NCBI GenBank assembly: GCA_029261435.1
Contig: JAJDBI010000154.1
Coordinates: 1 to 17,158, forward strand
Length of the DNA stretch: 17,158 nucleotides
Source: Nitrospinaceae bacterium
GTDB taxonomy: Bacteria > Nitrospinota > Nitrospinia > Nitrospinales > VA-1
Reading direction: 5' to 3'
The notes below the pieces were generated by a model. That model did not search any database. It saw only the letters and a list, made by a program, of their open reading frames with translations, and had not been told where the DNA came from. A program made the translations under genes and the position numbers. This document shows positions 15,095 through 17,158 of this stretch, one piece after another (position 1 is the stretch's first letter; each line of letters starts with the position of its first letter).

Positions 15095-15162
15095 TCGACA
15101 AGTTCCCCAAATTTATTGATTTATTGAAGCAGGATAAAACGAGTTTTTCACCCTTAGATTCG

Positions 15163-15187
15163 ATGATTATCATGGAGCAGATGATAA
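15163..15187. promoter_or_regulatory. Nested inverted repeats in the efp/methyltransferase divergent region
   Basis: The 144-base divergent spacer contains the palindrome ATGATTATCAT (15163-15173). It overlaps a second inverted repeat, TTATCAT (15167-15173) and ATGATAA (15181-15187), separated by seven bases. This gives three half-sites of the ATGAT(A/T)A type within 25 bases, a layout typical of a dimeric regulator site. No regulator is identified and promoters on either side are not clear. Confidence 0.35.
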
Positions 15188-15238
15188 GAATCAAGGAAAA
15201 TTCCGATCATACAGGAAAGTCTCAGGAGAGTTAACAGG

Positions 15239-15868
15239 ATGATTTGTCCATTATGCAGTTTTTTAGCCCAATACTTGACTTCCGGAGAGGACCGGGAATA
15301 CTGGCTCTGCTCCAAATGCCGGGCAATATTCGTCCCGGCAAGCTTCCATATTTCTCAAGATGAAGAGGTCAAACGCTATCTGGAGCATGAAAACAGCTTA
15401 GAGAGCGAAGGCTATGTGAAGATGTTTCAGGAAAAAATCAACCTTCTTCAGGACTACGAAATTAACTCGGCTCTGGATTATGGCTGTGGGTATGAACCTG
15501 TCTTGAAAACTCTGCTGGAGAGACAGGGAATCAAGGCCGATGGTTATGATCCCAACTTTTTTCCTGACGCACCTTTGGACAAACTATACGACCTCGTCAT
15601 CTCCACAGAAACCTTTGAGCATTTCAGAAACCCGGCCGAAGAAATTCCTCGTATTGCCGACCGGGTAGCTCCGGGAGGCATTCTTGCGATCATGACCCGG
15701 TTTTATCCGGCCAAAGACTTTGCAGACTGGTATTATAAACGCGACCCCACCCACATTATTTTTTACTGCTCAGAGACCTTTCAGTGGCTGGCGGAAAATA
15801 AAGGATTCAAATTGGTCTTCAACAATGAGCATGATTTTGTGGTATTAAGAAAGCCAACCCAACCTTGA
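15239..15868 (+). CDS. Class I SAM-dependent methyltransferase with N-terminal Cys4 (zinc-ribbon-like) motif
   Basis: The 209-residue protein probably transfers a methyl group from S-adenosylmethionine to an unknown substrate. Residues 3-27 carry two CxxC pairs (C3/C6 and C24/C27), likely binding zinc. The methyltransferase fold begins with motif I ALDYGCGYEP (78-87), followed by an acidic residue after the second strand (GYDP, D104). Next come LYDLVISTETFEHFRNPAEE (motif IV region plus helix) and a late VAPGGILAIMT segment. No canonical substrate signature is visible, so protein, small molecule and RNA targets all remain open. The ATG at 15239 has AGGAG ten bases upstream. It diverges from efp and precedes the ettA-like gene by 62 bases, possibly co-transcribed with it. 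Confidence 0.82.
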   Translation: MICPLCSFLAQYLTSGEDREYWLCSKCRAIFVPASFHISQDEEVKRYLEHENSLESEGYVKMFQEKINLLQDYEINSALDYGCGYEPVLKTLLERQGIKADGYDPNFFPDAPLDKLYDLVISTETFEHFRNPAEEIPRIADRVAPGGILAIMTRFYPAKDFADWYYKRDPTHIIFYCSETFQWLAENKGFKLVFNNEHDFVVLRKPTQP

Positions 15869-15930
15869 AAATCATTAAGGTCGGATTCAATTTTAATTAA
15901 TCAGCATAACAAAACATAGGAAGAGGCAAT

Positions 15931-17158
15931 ATGGCGGGAGAATATATTTTCACCATGCAGGACCTGATTAAACGGTACGGACGTAATGAGGTACTGAATG
16001 GCATCAACCTCAGCTTTTATCACGGTGCCAAAATTGGCATCGTTGGAGAAAATGGATCGGGCAAATCTACCGTCCTAAAAATCATGGCGGGTGAAGACCA
16101 GGAGTTTGAAGGACGCGCCACGCCCTTAAAGGGAACCACTATCGGCTTCCTGCCTCAGGAACCGGTTCTGGACGATGAAAAAACCGTCCGGGAAAATGTC
16201 GAACAGGCCTTTAGCGAAATTAAAAATATGATCGAAGAGTTTAACGATGTCAGCGCAAAAATGGCCGAACCCATGTCTGACGATGAAATGGAAAAAGCCA
16301 TGGAAAAAATGGGCAGACTTCAAGATCAAATTGATGCCGCAGATGGATGGGAACTCGACCGGCAGGTAGAAGTGGCTATGGATGCTCTGGTACTTCCCGC
16401 TGATGACCAGAAAGCCGGAACTCTCTCAGGCGGCGAAGCCCGACGTGTCGCCCTTTGCAAACTGCTCCTGCAAAAACCTGACATGATTCTTCTCGATGAA
16501 CCCACCAATCACCTTGATGCCGAAACCGTGCAATGGCTGGAGGAGACACTCGCGAACTACCCCGGTAATGTCATCGTCTCCACCCATGACCGGTATTTTC
16601 TCGATAACATCACTAAATGGATTCTTGAGCTTGAAAGCGGAAAAGGCAGGCCGTTTGAAGGCAACTACAGTTCCTGGTTGGAACAAAAAGCCGAAATCCT
16701 GAGGAAGAGAGAGAAGTCCGCTTCGACCCTGCAAAAACGTTTGGAAAAAGAATTGCAGTGGTTGAAGGAAACTCCCGGTGCTCGACGCAAACAAAACAAA
16801 GGCCGCATCAACGAATACGAAAAACTTTCTGCTCGCAAAATAGATGTGGAAGACAACTCGCTGGAAATCCAGATCGCTCCCGGACCACAACTCGGCGAAC
16901 AGGTTATTGAAATCGACTCAATCAGCAAAAGCTATGATGACCCCATTATTCAAGACCTAACTTTCTCGGTACCCCGTGGAGCTGTGGTCGGGTTGATCGG
17001 CCCCAATGGCGCAGGGAAAACCACCCTCTTCCGTATGATCGCCGGAGAAGAACAACCCGATTCAGGGACCCTCAAGCTCGGGTCCACGGTAAAACTTTCC
17101 TACGTTGATCAGCACCGTCACGACTTGAGTCCTGACAAAACTGTGTTCGAAGAAATCA
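15931..17158 (+). CDS. ettA: ABC-F protein, EttA-type translational throttle (partial, runs off right edge)
   Basis: EttA binds the ribosomal E site and gates entry into elongation according to the ADP/ATP ratio. The frame is open from ATG 15931 (ribosome-binding site AAGAGG five bases upstream) to the window edge, giving 409 residues of the family's roughly 555. The first ABC domain has Walker A GENGSGKST (39-47), signature LSGGEARRVALCKLLL (165-180) and Walker B MILLDEPTNHLDAE (185-198). A helical insertion lies between Walker A and the signature (about 90-137), as expected for the EttA arm. The interdomain linker (about 250-320) is basic and helical. The second ABC domain shows Walker A GPNGAGKTT (357-365) and then leaves the window. 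Absence of transmembrane helices rules out a transporter. EttA rather than Uup or YheS is inferred from overall pattern. Confidence 0.9.
   Translation, partial: MAGEYIFTMQDLIKRYGRNEVLNGINLSFYHGAKIGIVGENGSGKSTVLKIMAGEDQEFEGRATPLKGTTIGFLPQEPVLDDEKTVRENVEQAFSEIKNMIEEFNDVSAKMAEPMSDDEMEKAMEKMGRLQDQIDAADGWELDRQVEVAMDALVLPADDQKAGTLSGGEARRVALCKLLLQKPDMILLDEPTNHLDAETVQWLEETLANYPGNVIVSTHDRYFLDNITKWILELESGKGRPFEGNYSSWLEQKAEILRKREKSASTLQKRLEKELQWLKETPGARRKQNKGRINEYEKLSARKIDVEDNSLEIQIAPGPQLGEQVIEIDSISKSYDDPIIQDLTFSVPRGAVVGLIGPNGAGKTTLFRMIAGEEQPDSGTLKLGSTVKLSYVDQHRHDLSPDKTVFEEI

Noticed and set aside
15181..15234. 17-codon open frame (ATGATAAGA...) before the methyltransferase gene
   Set aside because: No ribosome-binding site and no coding signal. 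It overlaps the inverted-repeat region and the ribosome-binding site of the next gene.
1..17158. CRISPR array, tRNA, rRNA, IS element or phage genes
   Set aside because: Looked for on both strands; no regularly spaced repeats, no cloverleaf-like segments in the gaps, no transposase or phage-type proteins were seen.

Overview
This window looks like a chromosomal stretch of a Gram-negative bacterium with moderate GC. It carries a complete Tol-Pal envelope system, the MEP isoprenoid enzyme IspD, queuosine-type QueE, elongation factor P, an EttA-type ABC-F protein and a bacterial deoxyhypusine-synthase-like protein. The Pal C-terminus (a Cys-containing tail ending in an NRR motif) and the gene mix would fit a Nitrospinota or deltaproteobacterial lineage, but that placement is inference. 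I see no tRNA, rRNA, insertion sequence, prophage or CRISPR array. Most genes are conserved housekeeping genes.

Layout. The left edge (1-76, minus) holds the first 25 codons of a response-regulator-like receiver domain. Next is a minus-strand PNPOx-like flavin protein (319-858). It diverges from a plus-strand run queE-mutY-CDF transporter (945-3898). A minus-strand block then begins with the deoxyhypusine-synthase-like gene (3972-5072), which has its own near-consensus promoter, and a Bcp-type peroxiredoxin (5191-5628). It continues with the tightly linked radA-ispD pair (5729-7798) and a large exported coiled-coil protein (7881-9284). Upstream of these is the Tol-Pal cluster, transcribed tolQ-tolR-tolA-tolB-pal (14326 down to 9425). 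A strong UUCG-tetraloop terminator closes it just after pal. Elongation factor P (14522-15094) lies upstream of tolQ on the same strand. A methyltransferase with a four-cysteine N-terminus (15239-15868) and an ettA-like gene (15931 to the right edge) run on the plus strand.

How the genes work together. TolQ/TolR form the inner-membrane proton-driven motor, TolA spans the periplasm, TolB is the periplasmic propeller, and Pal is the outer-membrane lipoprotein that grips peptidoglycan. The usual last partner, CpoB/YbgF (coiled coil plus TPR), is absent. In that position, but beyond the terminator, is an unrecognised 467-residue secreted coiled-coil protein. EF-P and EttA are both ribosome E-site factors and flank an orphan methyltransferase.

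The items most worth follow-up are the coiled-coil protein next to pal, the deoxyhypusine-synthase-like enzyme in a genome that has EF-P with the modifiable lysine, the unusual Gly/Ser linker of Pal and the repeated helical motifs of TolA. The structured 324-base tolB-pal spacer also deserves a look. I found no convincing evidence of a wholly new multi-gene system.
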